The notes under the pieces: generated by a model | The model's input: the letters and a program-made list of their open reading frames with translations, nothing else | The model's database searches: none | Told to the model about the DNA's origin: nothing | Part shown: piece after piece, positions 34,652 to 44,937 of the stretch | Numbering within the stretch: position 1 is the first letter of the stretch | Layout: the number at the start of each line of letters is the position of its first letter | Position numbers and translations under genes: made by a program | Virus record (IMG/VR): IMGVR_UViG_3300023235_000008 | Span: 166,060 to 230,059 of that record | DNA: 64,000 nt | Origin: a virus | Strand: one strand, 5' to 3'

Positions 34652-37651
34652 TTAATTGTATTTGAATTTTTTCTGTAAGGCGGCAGTAGCTTGCTGGAAA
34701 GACTCGTCTGACAATCCAGCCGCTCTTGATTCATTCAACTTATTACGAAGTCTTACGTACTCATTAAATCTAGCTCTTTCCGTTCTTGACATATTTGTGG
34801 TATCCCGAACCACATCATCGAATGGATTTTGATTAACCGTTGCCTTGCCTACATCGTTCTTAGTGTTAAGTTCGTCAGTGCCACCAAGATTTTTACTTAA
34901 TGCGGCTTGACGTAAGGCGAGTTGTCGATTGTCTTGTAAAAGTTGCCCTCTTGATTGATAATCAGCAAGTGCTATTGAATCTTCGCCGCCATCATCTGAC
35001 CCATTAGTTACATCATCTGACCCATTAGTTACACTAACGGTAGAAATATATTGGGTATTCAGTTTGTTTTTTTCAATGCACTTTTGTCTTTCTTCCTGCG
35101 CTTCTTTACGTTCTTTATTGATTTTATCAACATCCACCTTTTCTTTAGTTTTTAGAAGTCTTACGCCTCGTAAAGTCTGATTGAACTGCCCGCCCGTAAA
35201 TGTATGATCGACGTGCGTTACTCGATATATGCCACTAAACTGGTCACTTGATCTATATTTATTAGACGAGTTTTCAGCGAGTTGCATAAGACCATCGCTG
35301 CCGTAATCTGATGGAAACTTAAAGTTCATATTTATAAGCAGATCGCCGTAATCATAGTTAATGGTTCCGTCATCTAAGAATGCTGTCATTGGTAGATTAT
35401 TCAGTGGATCAATATGATCCTGACTATAAATCTCTGATTGCATAATGAACGCAGGGTCACCGATGATATTTAACTTCAAACCAATCATTTCTGGTCCCTC
35501 GGTCAAAACGGTCTTTGCCAAATCTCTTGCGGATAAAGCTAACGAACCCTGACCTTTATCTGGAAGTCCAGAACTTACCGCTTTAGGCTTTGCCGAATAA
35601 TGCACTGGTGTATTTACATCACCTGATTCATTTTCTGGATCATCCGCTTCCTGTGCTTCGTCACCAATACCAAGGGTAGATTGTCTGTAATATGCAATAT
35701 TATATTTGATGTCAAAATCAAGAACATCTGTGTTTTGTCCAGTATAAATGTAATCATATTGCTTATGATATCCATTACCTTTAGGATTTCCACGAGGTGC
35801 TTTCGGGTAGTTAATATTAAATACCATATAAGGCGATATAGTATACCTGATCTTGTATGCGAAGCGACCTATTTTACTATCCCACTCACCTAACAAAACA
35901 CGAGGTGTTATTTTAAACCATTTAAGCGGTTTGTTTTTATCATTGTCGGTTGATTTAAGCTGATCCTGAATGTAAGAACTATGCAGCATAATAACTTCAA
36001 TAACCTTAATAATACTTGTTCCTGCATTTAATCGCAAGGTGGTTTTATCAACCAACTTATATGATGACGGGCTGATACTTGACACGAAATGCTGCAAGAA
36101 AGCGTTGTTTTCATAGGTAGAGGTGTTAGGTATATTTTCAAGCTGAAGTGAATCATATTCGATAGCACTCTTGCCTATATCTTCATAAAACACAAACTCA
36201 ACAGTATCAGGATAATCCCGTCTACGTATGGATTCGCCCGGACAACCAGCAGATGTTGAAAGTTTCTTTCTCATTTCTGCTGGCAAAAAGCGACTTTGTG
36301 CTGCCAGATTATTACTGGTCAATGAGATATAATATTTATTAAGCAAGTCTTCTAAGCTTTCAAAACTATAGGTTGATACATCTCTTGTCGTAGGAGCTAC
36401 GTCACTATTATTCGCACGAGCCGATTGTGAGGCTTTATCATTCCTAATTTTGTCTTTGTCTCTATCCACTTTATCGAATACAGTGACACTGTTATTCAAA
36501 AAATCTTCAACTGTCTTTCCTGCAATCTGAATCATCTTGGGCAAAACAATACTTGTGGTTGACATTGCTTCCTGATTATATGGCACGGCATTTATTGCAT
36601 ACGTGGCACCACCTTCATTCGCATCAAATGTCAACGAAGTTAGTTTTACTGGAATATATCGGGTGGCGTTGTCAATCTTTTTAGGAACGCCATCTTTGTC
36701 ATATCCGACAAACGTAATCTTGATAAGATATGGGAGCTGCGAATACATCTTCGGACGTAGACCGGGCTTGAATGTATCACGAACCATATTTTCAATACGT
36801 TCAAGTAACGTCACACCATATGGCTCAATGATTTTAAAGCTGACATTAGTGACGTTCGTATTTTTACTTTTACCAGTAGTTGGCGTTACCGTTTTCATTT
36901 CAAGGTCATCAATATAGAAAGTATCATCAAACTCACTATTACGCATTCCTACTGGATATCGCTTGTCTCCTGAACTAATAATAAGACGATTGCGTACAGC
37001 AGCAATAGATGTTGGGTTCAATACCATCGTATTATATGTATCATCGTCTAATAAATACAAATCAATATTATATGTATAGTTCGAATATGCATCCAAAATA
37101 TTATCCTGTTTATCGATATTCAGTTTTATTTCTTGTCTATTTACAGCGACAGATTGTGATTCACCACTAATAGATTTTTCAGGTGTCGATTTACGGGCAA
37201 AAGAATGATCGTCATCGTTGCCACTTGTTTTTGGTGGATTTATTTTGCGATAATCTTCATCATATACGTCAATCCCATCCCTGCCTTGTGATGGTTTCTT
37301 TTTTAATTCATCGATATGCTGCTTGTTTGCTACTCGTGCAGATACCGCATCCCGTTCATTTTTCAATGCTCGACTTTGCTCGATGGTAATAGTATCACGG
37401 GTTTCAAAAGCATCTTGCGCTGCATCATCAACTATACTTTGCGTAGAAGTTGCTGTGGCTCGCTGTTGATTAATATTGTTCGATAAATCCGAAACACTTA
37501 CATCAATCCCTGATGCTTCTGGTTCCTCAACAACATCACTCCAAAACGACGATGGAAATGGTGGTTGCGGGGTTTCTATTTTTTTTGGGTCGGTAAAATC
37601 GCCACCGTAATCGCCTTCACCTACGCCGCCATTAACGTCTACTTCAGCCAT
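34652..37651 (-). CDS. Baseplate hub protein, gp27-like
   Basis: 999 residues. The N-terminal 180 residues are polar and low complexity. The body contains the hub-type blocks LNIIGDPAFIMQSEIYSQDH and SGIYRVTHVDHTFTGGQFNQ (residues about 720-860), which I associate with gp27/tail protein D hubs that seat the gp5 needle. The C-terminal 130 residues are polar again, with a duplicated NGSDDVTNGSDD. It lies between gp53 and gp5. Assignment to the hub is from these motifs and position; the exact T4 equivalent is not proven. Confidence 0.7.
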   Translation of the reverse strand: MAEVDVNGGVGEGDYGGDFTDPKKIETPQPPFPSSFWSDVVEEPEASGIDVSVSDLSNNINQQRATATSTQSIVDDAAQDAFETRDTITIEQSRALKNERDAVSARVANKQHIDELKKKPSQGRDGIDVYDEDYRKINPPKTSGNDDDHSFARKSTPEKSISGESQSVAVNRQEIKLNIDKQDNILDAYSNYTYNIDLYLLDDDTYNTMVLNPTSIAAVRNRLIISSGDKRYPVGMRNSEFDDTFYIDDLEMKTVTPTTGKSKNTNVTNVSFKIIEPYGVTLLERIENMVRDTFKPGLRPKMYSQLPYLIKITFVGYDKDGVPKKIDNATRYIPVKLTSLTFDANEGGATYAINAVPYNQEAMSTTSIVLPKMIQIAGKTVEDFLNNSVTVFDKVDRDKDKIRNDKASQSARANNSDVAPTTRDVSTYSFESLEDLLNKYYISLTSNNLAAQSRFLPAEMRKKLSTSAGCPGESIRRRDYPDTVEFVFYEDIGKSAIEYDSLQLENIPNTSTYENNAFLQHFVSSISPSSYKLVDKTTLRLNAGTSIIKVIEVIMLHSSYIQDQLKSTDNDKNKPLKWFKITPRVLLGEWDSKIGRFAYKIRYTISPYMVFNINYPKAPRGNPKGNGYHKQYDYIYTGQNTDVLDFDIKYNIAYYRQSTLGIGDEAQEADDPENESGDVNTPVHYSAKPKAVSSGLPDKGQGSLALSARDLAKTVLTEGPEMIGLKLNIIGDPAFIMQSEIYSQDHIDPLNNLPMTAFLDDGTINYDYGDLLINMNFKFPSDYGSDGLMQLAENSSNKYRSSDQFSGIYRVTHVDHTFTGGQFNQTLRGVRLLKTKEKVDVDKINKERKEAQEERQKCIEKNKLNTQYISTVSVTNGSDDVTNGSDDGGEDSIALADYQSRGQLLQDNRQLALRQAALSKNLGGTDELNTKNDVGKATVNQNPFDDVVRDTTNMSRTERARFNEYVRLRNKLNESRAAGLSDESFQQATAALQKKFKYN

Positions 37652-37652
37652 T

Positions 37653-37955
37653 TTATAATCCTAATGATTCAATAAGTGTTGCCTGTTTAGGTAGGTATAA
37701 AGATACCCCTGCACTAAAATCCCAAATAGGGTCTTCAAAAGTGTTTGGATTACGAGCAGCAAATACCCACCATAATCCAGCATCGCCATAAAGGTCATAT
37801 GCCAACATATCTGGGCGGTATTGATACACTTGTTGAATCTCATATACAACATCGTCTGGCGCACGGGGTATCGGACGTTTGGTCATAACGTCCAGATAGT
37901 TTCCAAATCTACCAGTATCAAGATAGGGTGAGGTCGAAGTATACGAAACAGCCAT
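37653..37955 (-). CDS. 53: Baseplate wedge protein gp53
   Basis: 100 residues. RPDMLAYDLYGDAGLWWVFA and ARNPNTFEDPIWDF form the highly conserved gp53 signature (LysM-like fold). gp53 joins neighbouring wedges around the hub. It starts one base inside the stop of the gp48-like gene (TAATG). Confidence 0.9.
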   Translation of the reverse strand: MAVSYTSTSPYLDTGRFGNYLDVMTKRPIPRAPDDVVYEIQQVYQYRPDMLAYDLYGDAGLWWVFAARNPNTFEDPIWDFSAGVSLYLPKQATLIESLGL

Positions 37956-38863
37956 TAAATAAATCCGCCTTTATCAATAAGTCGTCCTGCCGCAAAGTCA
38001 CTAAGTCCAAACTGCTTCATTTGATCACGACTATATAGCGGCTGAAGTCCAACTGTAATATTAGTTCTTGTTGGCACACGTGTAGGCCGCTGCAATAGAT
38101 TCTCGATGCGGCGTTCGGCACCACTGCCATCTGCACGTGTATTTCCAGTATTAATACTATCGATGGTATTAACAAACGCATTAATATAATCAACGTCGCC
38201 GCTAAAATCTGAGTTAAAAGTAGTCACTACCACTGGAACATCTTTAAAAATATGATCGCCATATCCATTCAATCGTAGAACAGGCGGCGGGGTTCCTGCA
38301 TTTTGATCATTGCCAAAAAACATTTTAGTTACACTACGTAAAAAAGTAATAGTTGCTACAATATATGCAGCTTCTAATGCATTTTGTGCCGTGAATTCAC
38401 CAGTTACTTGGATTTGATCAACCGCCGAAGAACCATAAAAGAACTGCGGATAGTTACTATGTGTAGGTTGCGATGATGCATATGATGCACTATGCGAAAG
38501 CATTACTTGTGGTGTATATGGCCATATAAGACCAGCCGTTGCTGCTAATGGACGCATTACTGCATTCGCCGTATCATTGTAAAAATACGGGTTCTTTGGT
38601 GGTAAACTAAGTCTAACACGCCAATCCTGCTCATTAAACTTAGCAGTAGTCGGTGTTCTATCTGATGCTTGTGCACCAGCTGATAATCCTGCATTTCCCA
38701 AACGTCGGTCTTTTGGATTAACAATATTCCCAACCACATCCTTCGCTTGTCTAAGAACCGAGTTCAAGCCACGTGAAATATCAACACCAAACAAACTATT
38801 AGTTTGATTTTGACTTGAAGGTAGACGATTATTACTTGGTGCTACTGGTGGCATTTTATTCAC
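37955..38863 (-). CDS. 48: Tail-tube cap / baseplate protein, gp48 (or gp54)-like
   Basis: 302 residues. Conserved blocks GLIWPYTPQVMLSHSASYAS, VDQIQVTGEFTAQNALEAAY and TFLRSVTKMFFGND are typical of gp48/gp54-type proteins, which form the platform from which the tail tube polymerises. First gene of the minus-strand cluster gp48-gp53-hub-gp5. The N-terminal 65 residues are polar and variable. Confidence 0.8.
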   Translation of the reverse strand: MNKMPPVAPSNNRLPSSQNQTNSLFGVDISRGLNSVLRQAKDVVGNIVNPKDRRLGNAGLSAGAQASDRTPTTAKFNEQDWRVRLSLPPKNPYFYNDTANAVMRPLAATAGLIWPYTPQVMLSHSASYASSQPTHSNYPQFFYGSSAVDQIQVTGEFTAQNALEAAYIVATITFLRSVTKMFFGNDQNAGTPPPVLRLNGYGDHIFKDVPVVVTTFNSDFSGDVDYINAFVNTIDSINTGNTRADGSGAERRIENLLQRPTRVPTRTNITVGLQPLYSRDQMKQFGLSDFAAGRLIDKGGFI

Positions 38864-38961
38864 TTTTTCCTTGCATTTACTATAGTATTTATGCTATTAT
38901 TAATGTACGTATATAATACAGTAATAAATAGTATTATACTTTTTTAACCCCAAGGACAGGA

Positions 38962-40788
38962 ATGGCTAGACAAAAATATTTAAACAACAGAGACTTATTA
39001 CGTCAAATACACCTAAGTAAGAACACATATTGTTCATTCGTAGACGATTATTTCAAAGATTATGATATCATCCTACCATCAATTGACAGGATCAACATCC
39101 GAACAATCGCCGAAGCAAAAAGAAATCGTGCGGATCGTCTTCAGAAAAATCAGTTTCATATAGCAAAGAAAGCTGGTGAAACCGTCAAGTTAAGTGATTT
39201 TGAACTATTAAACTGGAAAAAGATTCCAAAACAAGATGTGGTATTTCGTGTCCATACCTTTGACCATATTCCCGAAGAACCGGGTCGTAAGAAAAATCCT
39301 AAATCAGTAGCAGACCGGCACGTGCGATTATATTTCCCGCCGTTTGCACATTATTCATTTAATGATGATAATGAACTTATTATGGTAGGAAAATCGCATT
39401 GGGAAGGCGGAATGGATAATGGATATTTCAAGGAAGATCGTGGACGAATGACCGATGAACTTGGTCGTATGTTTATGAAACTGTGCGAACGCTATGGTTC
39501 AAGATATAACTGGCGCGGATATTGTGTCGATGAAAAAACGGAAGCGTTGACACAACGAGGGTGGTTGGGAATAAACGAAATCACCGATCACGATACCATT
39601 CTATCGTATACCGACAACAAGCTAACGTGGTCATCCATTAAATCAATATTCAGAGATGATTTTGATGGAAAAATGTTCAAGATGACAGTTCGCGGGATGG
39701 ATGCATTAGTAACTCCTCGCCATAAATTTATTACCGACTCTGGGTTAAAAGAAGTTGAATACATTTTGGAAAAAGATAAAATTATTTTAACTGGTGAGCC
39801 AGTAGAAGATGGCGAAAGCATTCACAGCGATGCATTCGTTGAACTCATCGGTTGGATTGTTACTGAGGGAAATTTCTATAACGATAAATCACGAAATTAT
39901 ACCAGAATATCTGTGTATCAAAACGAAGGCACTCACGCTGATAGAATTCGTGAATGTCTACATTCACTAAATGCTGGTTTTTCAGAAAGTATACTCGATA
40001 AATTGATTTCTTTCACATTAAACAAAGACATATGCAATAAAGTAAATGATGTGATAACAGATAAAGTCCTGCCAATGGATTTTATTTTATCATTAACACA
40101 AAAACAGAGATCACTTCTCATCGATACCATGATTGATGGGGATGGATGGATTAGAAGTGGCAACATGAAAAGCTATTGTCAGAAGGATAAGAAACACGTC
40201 GATAGTTTCTTAGCGCTATGTACTATTGCTGGCATCAGAACAACTCATAAGTTGAATGAAATCACATCATTTGGAAAACCAACGACTATATTCAATGTGA
40301 ATTTATTATCAGAAAAGAAAAATGTAACTCGCATGGAGAATGTAAACTTATATGAGGGTAAACGAAGTGGTAGCGGAAGAAGCAAAGTGCATCATCCAAA
40401 TGAACCAACTGTAGATTATCATGGGAAAGTATGGTGCCCGGAAACTGAGTACGGGTCGTTCATGGCACGTAGGAATGGCACAATTTATCTAACAGGAAAC
40501 ACATATAACGATGAAATGCAACAACAAGCGTTAATGCAGCTTTCACAGGTTGGACTTCAGTTCGACGAAAGTAAATCACAAAATCCATTTGCGTATTATA
40601 CCGCAATAATTAACGCTTCATTTACGAGAGTTTTAAATATCGAAAAACGTGGTCAAAATATACGGGATGATATTCTTGAAATGAACGGATTGACCCCAAG
40701 TTACACCCGACAAGCGTTGGCACAGCCAGATCAATGGCAAGCAGCAACTGATATAACCAAGGCGGGAAATAAGCCAAAGAAGAAATAA
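38962..40788 (+). CDS. 55: Late transcription sigma factor gp55, interrupted by an intein
   Basis: 608 residues in total. The exteins (residues 1-187 and 514-608) match gp55: KYLNNRDLLRQIHLSK at the start, RYGSRYNWRGY and then TYNDEMQQQALMQLSQVGLQ, DESKSQNPFAYYTAIINASF at the junction and after it. In T4, gp55 directs host RNA polymerase to TATAAATA with gp33 and the clamp gp45. The spliced protein would have 282 residues (T4: 185), with the extra part mostly N-terminal. The ATG follows AGGACAGGA. The intein splits the most conserved region. Confidence 0.9.
   Translation: MARQKYLNNRDLLRQIHLSKNTYCSFVDDYFKDYDIILPSIDRINIRTIAEAKRNRADRLQKNQFHIAKKAGETVKLSDFELLNWKKIPKQDVVFRVHTFDHIPEEPGRKKNPKSVADRHVRLYFPPFAHYSFNDDNELIMVGKSHWEGGMDNGYFKEDRGRMTDELGRMFMKLCERYGSRYNWRGYCVDEKTEALTQRGWLGINEITDHDTILSYTDNKLTWSSIKSIFRDDFDGKMFKMTVRGMDALVTPRHKFITDSGLKEVEYILEKDKIILTGEPVEDGESIHSDAFVELIGWIVTEGNFYNDKSRNYTRISVYQNEGTHADRIRECLHSLNAGFSESILDKLISFTLNKDICNKVNDVITDKVLPMDFILSLTQKQRSLLIDTMIDGDGWIRSGNMKSYCQKDKKHVDSFLALCTIAGIRTTHKLNEITSFGKPTTIFNVNLLSEKKNVTRMENVNLYEGKRSGSGRSKVHHPNEPTVDYHGKVWCPETEYGSFMARRNGTIYLTGNTYNDEMQQQALMQLSQVGLQFDESKSQNPFAYYTAIINASFTRVLNIEKRGQNIRDDILEMNGLTPSYTRQALAQPDQWQAATDITKAGNKPKKK
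39523..40500 (+). mobile_element. Intein with LAGLIDADG endonuclease in gp55
   Basis: 326 residues (188-513 of the precursor). Cys1 with block A (CVDEKTEALTQRGWLGINEI), block B TPRHKF, two LAGLIDADG motifs (LIGWIVTEGNFYN and LIDTMIDGDGWIR), and a C-terminal GTIYLTGN ending in Asn before extein Thr. The usual penultimate His is replaced by Gly, which also occurs in some active inteins. Confidence 0.88.
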
Positions 40789-42444
40789 TTATTTTTCCCA
40801 TATCCACACATTATTACCGCAATCCCAGAACCGATTGAATTTCAAGAACTTCATTATTTCCCACTCAGACCCCAAATAATGAAGTTCTTGTGGTAATTTA
40901 TGCTTTTGATATTTTATTCTACTTTCTACATTAAGTCCTTTGAAATACCAATAGTTAGGTTTAGAAGAATGGCTTTTCACGAATCCTAGATTAGAATAAA
41001 AATCCCCTTCTCCCCAAGACAAGTTCGCGTAACTAACTACTGATTTAAAATCATATGTGTTACACGCGAATTTGAATAATTTCGACCCCGCGCCTTGAAC
41101 ATTGTATCCATTCTTAGATGCAAATCTAAGCATCTCGTATTCATATTTTTTAGAATAACGAGTTCGCACAAATGTCATAACCGATACCAACTCATTATTA
41201 TGCATCAACCCTAATGAATATTTTGCATTAGCACTGCCTTGTAAGTGATTATTATTTAAGAACTCAGATGCTATTTTATTATCAATTATACTAATCGTGG
41301 TCTTTCGTGCGCCTATGCTGATTTGTGATTTTGATAATGCCGATCCAATCCTTGAAAATACAATATCAGATTTATGCTCCAATTCGTGTTCAAATACGTG
41401 CAATAACGTAATTCCAAGTTGCATACACTTTTTATGTTTAGATAAATGATACGATCTATCTTGATTGACTACTTCCGAATGCCAGTATAATCCGTTATAT
41501 TCAATAGCTACTTTTTGGTCTGGGCAATAAAAATCTAACTCACTTGGTCCAATAATTGTGCGATCTTGGTGGATGTATTTTATCTTTTGTTTATTCAAAT
41601 ATTGTCTGATTTTATATTCACCTACAGACTCGGTTTTAGGATGGCATATATAACATCGTGCGTTTAGTCCCGGTAGTATAGGTTGAGAAAATATATGATC
41701 GCATTGTTTACATTGCCAGTTAAATGACGCATCTGCTTGGGCGGTAGCATATTCGTTCATATCAAATAACGGAGTAGCGTTATCACGTATTTGAATGACA
41801 TCATTATATATACTGGACTTCAGCGTGATAGTTGTTTTTTTTGAAATCTCTGAATTTTGCGCAGGACGCGGGCTACCATATCTATCCTCAAATACATCAC
41901 ATGTCTTATCATAGATATTCTTGTTTTGCTGCGGGAACGAAACGCCATGATTTTCATAACAGGTATGTTGGGATTTGTGTTGGATGTCTACATTCATCAT
42001 AGGCGATACACTACCGTATCTATCAATACACGTTTTGGCAGCTTTGCGCTTTGTGGTGGATGTTTGACTAGCGAAGTCGCATCCATATACAATGTTATTT
42101 GTTGCTTTTCGTTTTTTAATTATATTAAGTTTCTCATCGTGCGATTTAGATTTTCGTTTAGTATCGGCATTCAACTTATTACATACGCATGTAGATTGAT
42201 TACCGCAATAATTCATGAAGCCCTTAGAAAGAGATAAAAAACGCTTAGGAACACCTTCGCCGCAGTTTACTGATTTTTCATTAATATCATTCAAGTACAT
42301 ATAGAATTTACCCATCATTGGTATAGATAAATCGCAATACAAGTTCAGTTCAGTTTGTAAGGTAGTATTTGTAGATAGCATTCTGCTTAATTTGATGGTT
42401 GATATATTTCCATCTCGGTATAGTTTAAGTATTTCTTGTAGCAT
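40789..42444 (-). CDS. Free-standing homing endonuclease, Vsr-like (EDxHD type)
   Basis: 551 residues. The N-terminal half has repeated KTCxxRYGSxxP-type motifs (TCIDRYGSVSP, VFEDRYGSPRP) with target-recognition character and a CxxC zinc knuckle region (CKQCDHIF, CYICHP). The middle has a Vsr/EDxHD-type nuclease core (ESVGEYKIRQYL; ELDFYCPDQKVAIEYNGLYW; then HSE). The C-terminal 180 residues resemble a GNAT-like or unknown domain found with such nucleases. It ends one base after gp55, in the opposite direction, so gp55 probably is or was its target region. Confidence 0.78.
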   Translation of the reverse strand: MLQEILKLYRDGNISTIKLSRMLSTNTTLQTELNLYCDLSIPMMGKFYMYLNDINEKSVNCGEGVPKRFLSLSKGFMNYCGNQSTCVCNKLNADTKRKSKSHDEKLNIIKKRKATNNIVYGCDFASQTSTTKRKAAKTCIDRYGSVSPMMNVDIQHKSQHTCYENHGVSFPQQNKNIYDKTCDVFEDRYGSPRPAQNSEISKKTTITLKSSIYNDVIQIRDNATPLFDMNEYATAQADASFNWQCKQCDHIFSQPILPGLNARCYICHPKTESVGEYKIRQYLNKQKIKYIHQDRTIIGPSELDFYCPDQKVAIEYNGLYWHSEVVNQDRSYHLSKHKKCMQLGITLLHVFEHELEHKSDIVFSRIGSALSKSQISIGARKTTISIIDNKIASEFLNNNHLQGSANAKYSLGLMHNNELVSVMTFVRTRYSKKYEYEMLRFASKNGYNVQGAGSKLFKFACNTYDFKSVVSYANLSWGEGDFYSNLGFVKSHSSKPNYWYFKGLNVESRIKYQKHKLPQELHYLGSEWEIMKFLKFNRFWDCGNNVWIWEK

Positions 42445-42571
42445 TAAATTCTCCTTATATACTATTTATATGCGAACGGGTTGCGTAATGCAATATATAT
42501 TTAATATATTATATATATAGACATTACTCTTGCATATACGATATAATAGTATATAATAAAAAGGGCAACTA
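42445..42571 (+). other. Divergent intergenic region
   Basis: 127 bp between the endonuclease and gp47, very AT-rich. Plus strand: TATATAATAAAAAGGGCAACTAATG upstream of gp47 gives AAGGG as ribosome binding site and a probable -10. Minus strand: AAGGAGA before the endonuclease ATG, and a CATATAAATAG late box. Confidence 0.5.
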
Positions 42572-43585
42572 ATGAGTAATCTATTTAAAAAAGCTATTAT
42601 GTTTACTGATATTCATTTTGGCAACAAAAGTAATTCAAAACTACATAATCAAGATTGTGCCGATTTCGTTGATTGGATAATCACTGAAGGAAAGAAGAAC
42701 GATTGTGAAACTTGTTTCTTCTTAGGTGATTGGCATCACGCTCGTGCGAGCATCAATATTTTGACGCTAAACTACAGTCTACAAGCTTTAGAAAAACTAT
42801 CAAATGCTTTTAGTCAAGTATTCTTTATTCCCGGCAATCATGATTTATATTATCGTGATCGTCGGGATATTCAGAGTGCAGAATGGGCTAGAAACATTAA
42901 AGGCATTACCATCGTTAATGATTTCTTTAACGAAGGCGATGTGGCTATTGCACCATGGCTAGTAGGTGACGATCACAAGAAGGTAAAAAAGATGGAAGCA
43001 AAATATCTTCTTGGTCACTTTGAGTTGCCCCACTTCTACATGAACGCAATGGTGCGTATGCCTGATCACGGTGATATTACCGTGCATGATTTTAAGGGTG
43101 TCGAACAAGTCTATAGTGGTCACTTCCACCACAGACAGGTTCAGGGTAATGTGAAATACATTGGTAATGCATTTCCGCATAATTACTCCGATGCTTGGGA
43201 CGATGAGCGAGGCGCAACAATTATCCAATGGGGAGGTGAGCCAAATCACATCGCTTGGCCTGACGCACCCAAGTATCGCACCCTTAAACTCTCTACACTT
43301 CTAGAAAAACCAGATGAAATCCTATTACCAAAAACATTTGCACGGGTATCACTCGATATTGATATATCATATGAAGAAGCAAACTTTATTAAAGAAGAAT
43401 TTATGGACAAATATGACCTACGTGAATTAAATCTCATACCTACTAAAAACACCGAATATAAAGATGATTTTACAGGCGACGTTAACTTCAAAAGTGTGGA
43501 TACTATCGTATCATCACAACTAGAACAAGTTGAAAGTGACTTTTATGACCCAAAGATATTATTGGGATTATATAGGAACCTATAA
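42572..43585 (+). CDS. 47: Recombination endonuclease subunit gp47 (Mre11/SbcD-like)
   Basis: 337 residues (T4: 339). Metallophosphoesterase motifs DIHFG (residues 13-17), GDWHHA, GNHDLYY and YSGHFHHRQ are all present. With gp46 it forms the nuclease that resects DNA ends for recombination-dependent replication. Its stop overlaps the next ATG (TAATG). In T4 gp46 follows almost directly; here an oxygenase-like gene separates them. Confidence 0.93.
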   Translation: MSNLFKKAIMFTDIHFGNKSNSKLHNQDCADFVDWIITEGKKNDCETCFFLGDWHHARASINILTLNYSLQALEKLSNAFSQVFFIPGNHDLYYRDRRDIQSAEWARNIKGITIVNDFFNEGDVAIAPWLVGDDHKKVKKMEAKYLLGHFELPHFYMNAMVRMPDHGDITVHDFKGVEQVYSGHFHHRQVQGNVKYIGNAFPHNYSDAWDDERGATIIQWGGEPNHIAWPDAPKYRTLKLSTLLEKPDEILLPKTFARVSLDIDISYEEANFIKEEFMDKYDLRELNLIPTKNTEYKDDFTGDVNFKSVDTIVSSQLEQVESDFYDPKILLGLYRNL

Positions 43586-44937
43586 TGTTAGTATGTGTCG
43601 ATTACCCAAGTGGCGGTTTTGGTCATTTTATAGCAGCCTTATTATCAAGAAGTTTTGACAGCGTATTCGACCGCGGTGGCGAATTCTTACTGGATAGTAA
43701 AGGAACTAGCCATCAGTATCCGTTGCACTATAGTAAATGGCGGCACCGTGACCCATCATTTGAATTGCAACCAAAATTTGACTTCGGCGACAAACATAGT
43801 GTTTTACTTGTTGATTCAGGTTTTGATAATTCATCAGATGTTATATTTTCAAAGATAGAAGCCCCGTTTATTATACGGTTATGCATCGACGACAGAGCAA
43901 AGAGTATAGTACATCAAACATGTAAAATTAAAGCTGAAAATAGTTTGTTTAATTTAAACGGGAATGACTGGGAAGAACGAGAGTTGTTTACACTCACGTA
44001 CCATCACATAGATAATAATCACGACTATTACTTAAACACATTTAGCCCCGGTTCTGATTTTTTTGAAATAAACATCAGTGACCTATTCTTTAATTTCGAA
44101 TCAGTGAAACATCGCCTTGCCGAAGTATTTGGCCAACCGAATAATAATATTGATTTAATGCATCAACAAATGGTACAATCAAACATAGATTTTATCAAAG
44201 CTGAAAAATTAGTTAATAGTTTCGAACAATCTAAGCCAATTAATTGGAATGAATATTCTATTCATGACCAAGGATTTTTTAATTACTGGATTGAAAAAAC
44301 ACACAATATAGAATTGACTATAAAGACTGGTTTTCATCATACGAGGATGTACATGAGCTACTTACCAAATATAATACACTATGATCCGAATTTTGTTTCA
44401 TCCGAGCATTCTCGTATGTTTCAGAGGTTATTGATAAACAGGCAGTGGGTGTTTTTTAAAGATAGCAATGATGACATTAGTGGGTGGTCATTTGATTTAT
44501 ATAATCATTATAAATGGGATGGAAACTGGGATGCCACAGAATGGCTCGATTCAACACCGCCTGAATGGGAAGATTTATATTTACGGATAAGCGATCTTAT
44601 TCCGCCACATTTCTTACATTGGGTTGATGTTAAAGTAACTCCACCGTTATGTGAAGGATCGCCGCCGCATCGTGACAAAGACCCTTGGACCAAAGGTGGC
44701 GATTCTGAAAGGTTTTCACGAACTATTTCTATCGTGTGTAACCTAAACCACGAATGGAAAGAAGAATGGGGTGGGGCATTTAATTTATGGAATGAAGATG
44801 GTACTTTATATAAAAAAGTTCCATTAGAAGCTGGTGCATTGACTATTATGGATAATTGTACACACAGCATAGAACCTATTACCGAACCTAATAAAAATAG
44901 AATATCACTTATCATACACGTACTGGAATATAAATGA
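43585..44937 (+). CDS. Protein with C-terminal 2OG-Fe(II) oxygenase-like domain
   Basis: 450 residues. The C-terminal 130 residues show the pattern of prolyl/aspartyl hydroxylase-type oxygenases: PHRDKDPW (HxD), a beta core with WGGAFNLWN, and a distal His in NCTHSIEPI followed by NRISLIIHV, where Arg would bind 2-oxoglutarate. The N-terminal 300 residues start with VDYPSGGFGHFIAALLSRSF and are unfamiliar. Overlaps both gp47 and gp46 by a few bases, so co-translated with the recombination genes. Substrate unknown. Confidence 0.65.
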   Translation: MLVCVDYPSGGFGHFIAALLSRSFDSVFDRGGEFLLDSKGTSHQYPLHYSKWRHRDPSFELQPKFDFGDKHSVLLVDSGFDNSSDVIFSKIEAPFIIRLCIDDRAKSIVHQTCKIKAENSLFNLNGNDWEERELFTLTYHHIDNNHDYYLNTFSPGSDFFEINISDLFFNFESVKHRLAEVFGQPNNNIDLMHQQMVQSNIDFIKAEKLVNSFEQSKPINWNEYSIHDQGFFNYWIEKTHNIELTIKTGFHHTRMYMSYLPNIIHYDPNFVSSEHSRMFQRLLINRQWVFFKDSNDDISGWSFDLYNHYKWDGNWDATEWLDSTPPEWEDLYLRISDLIPPHFLHWVDVKVTPPLCEGSPPHRDKDPWTKGGDSERFSRTISIVCNLNHEWKEEWGGAFNLWNEDGTLYKKVPLEAGALTIMDNCTHSIEPITEPNKNRISLIIHVLEYK

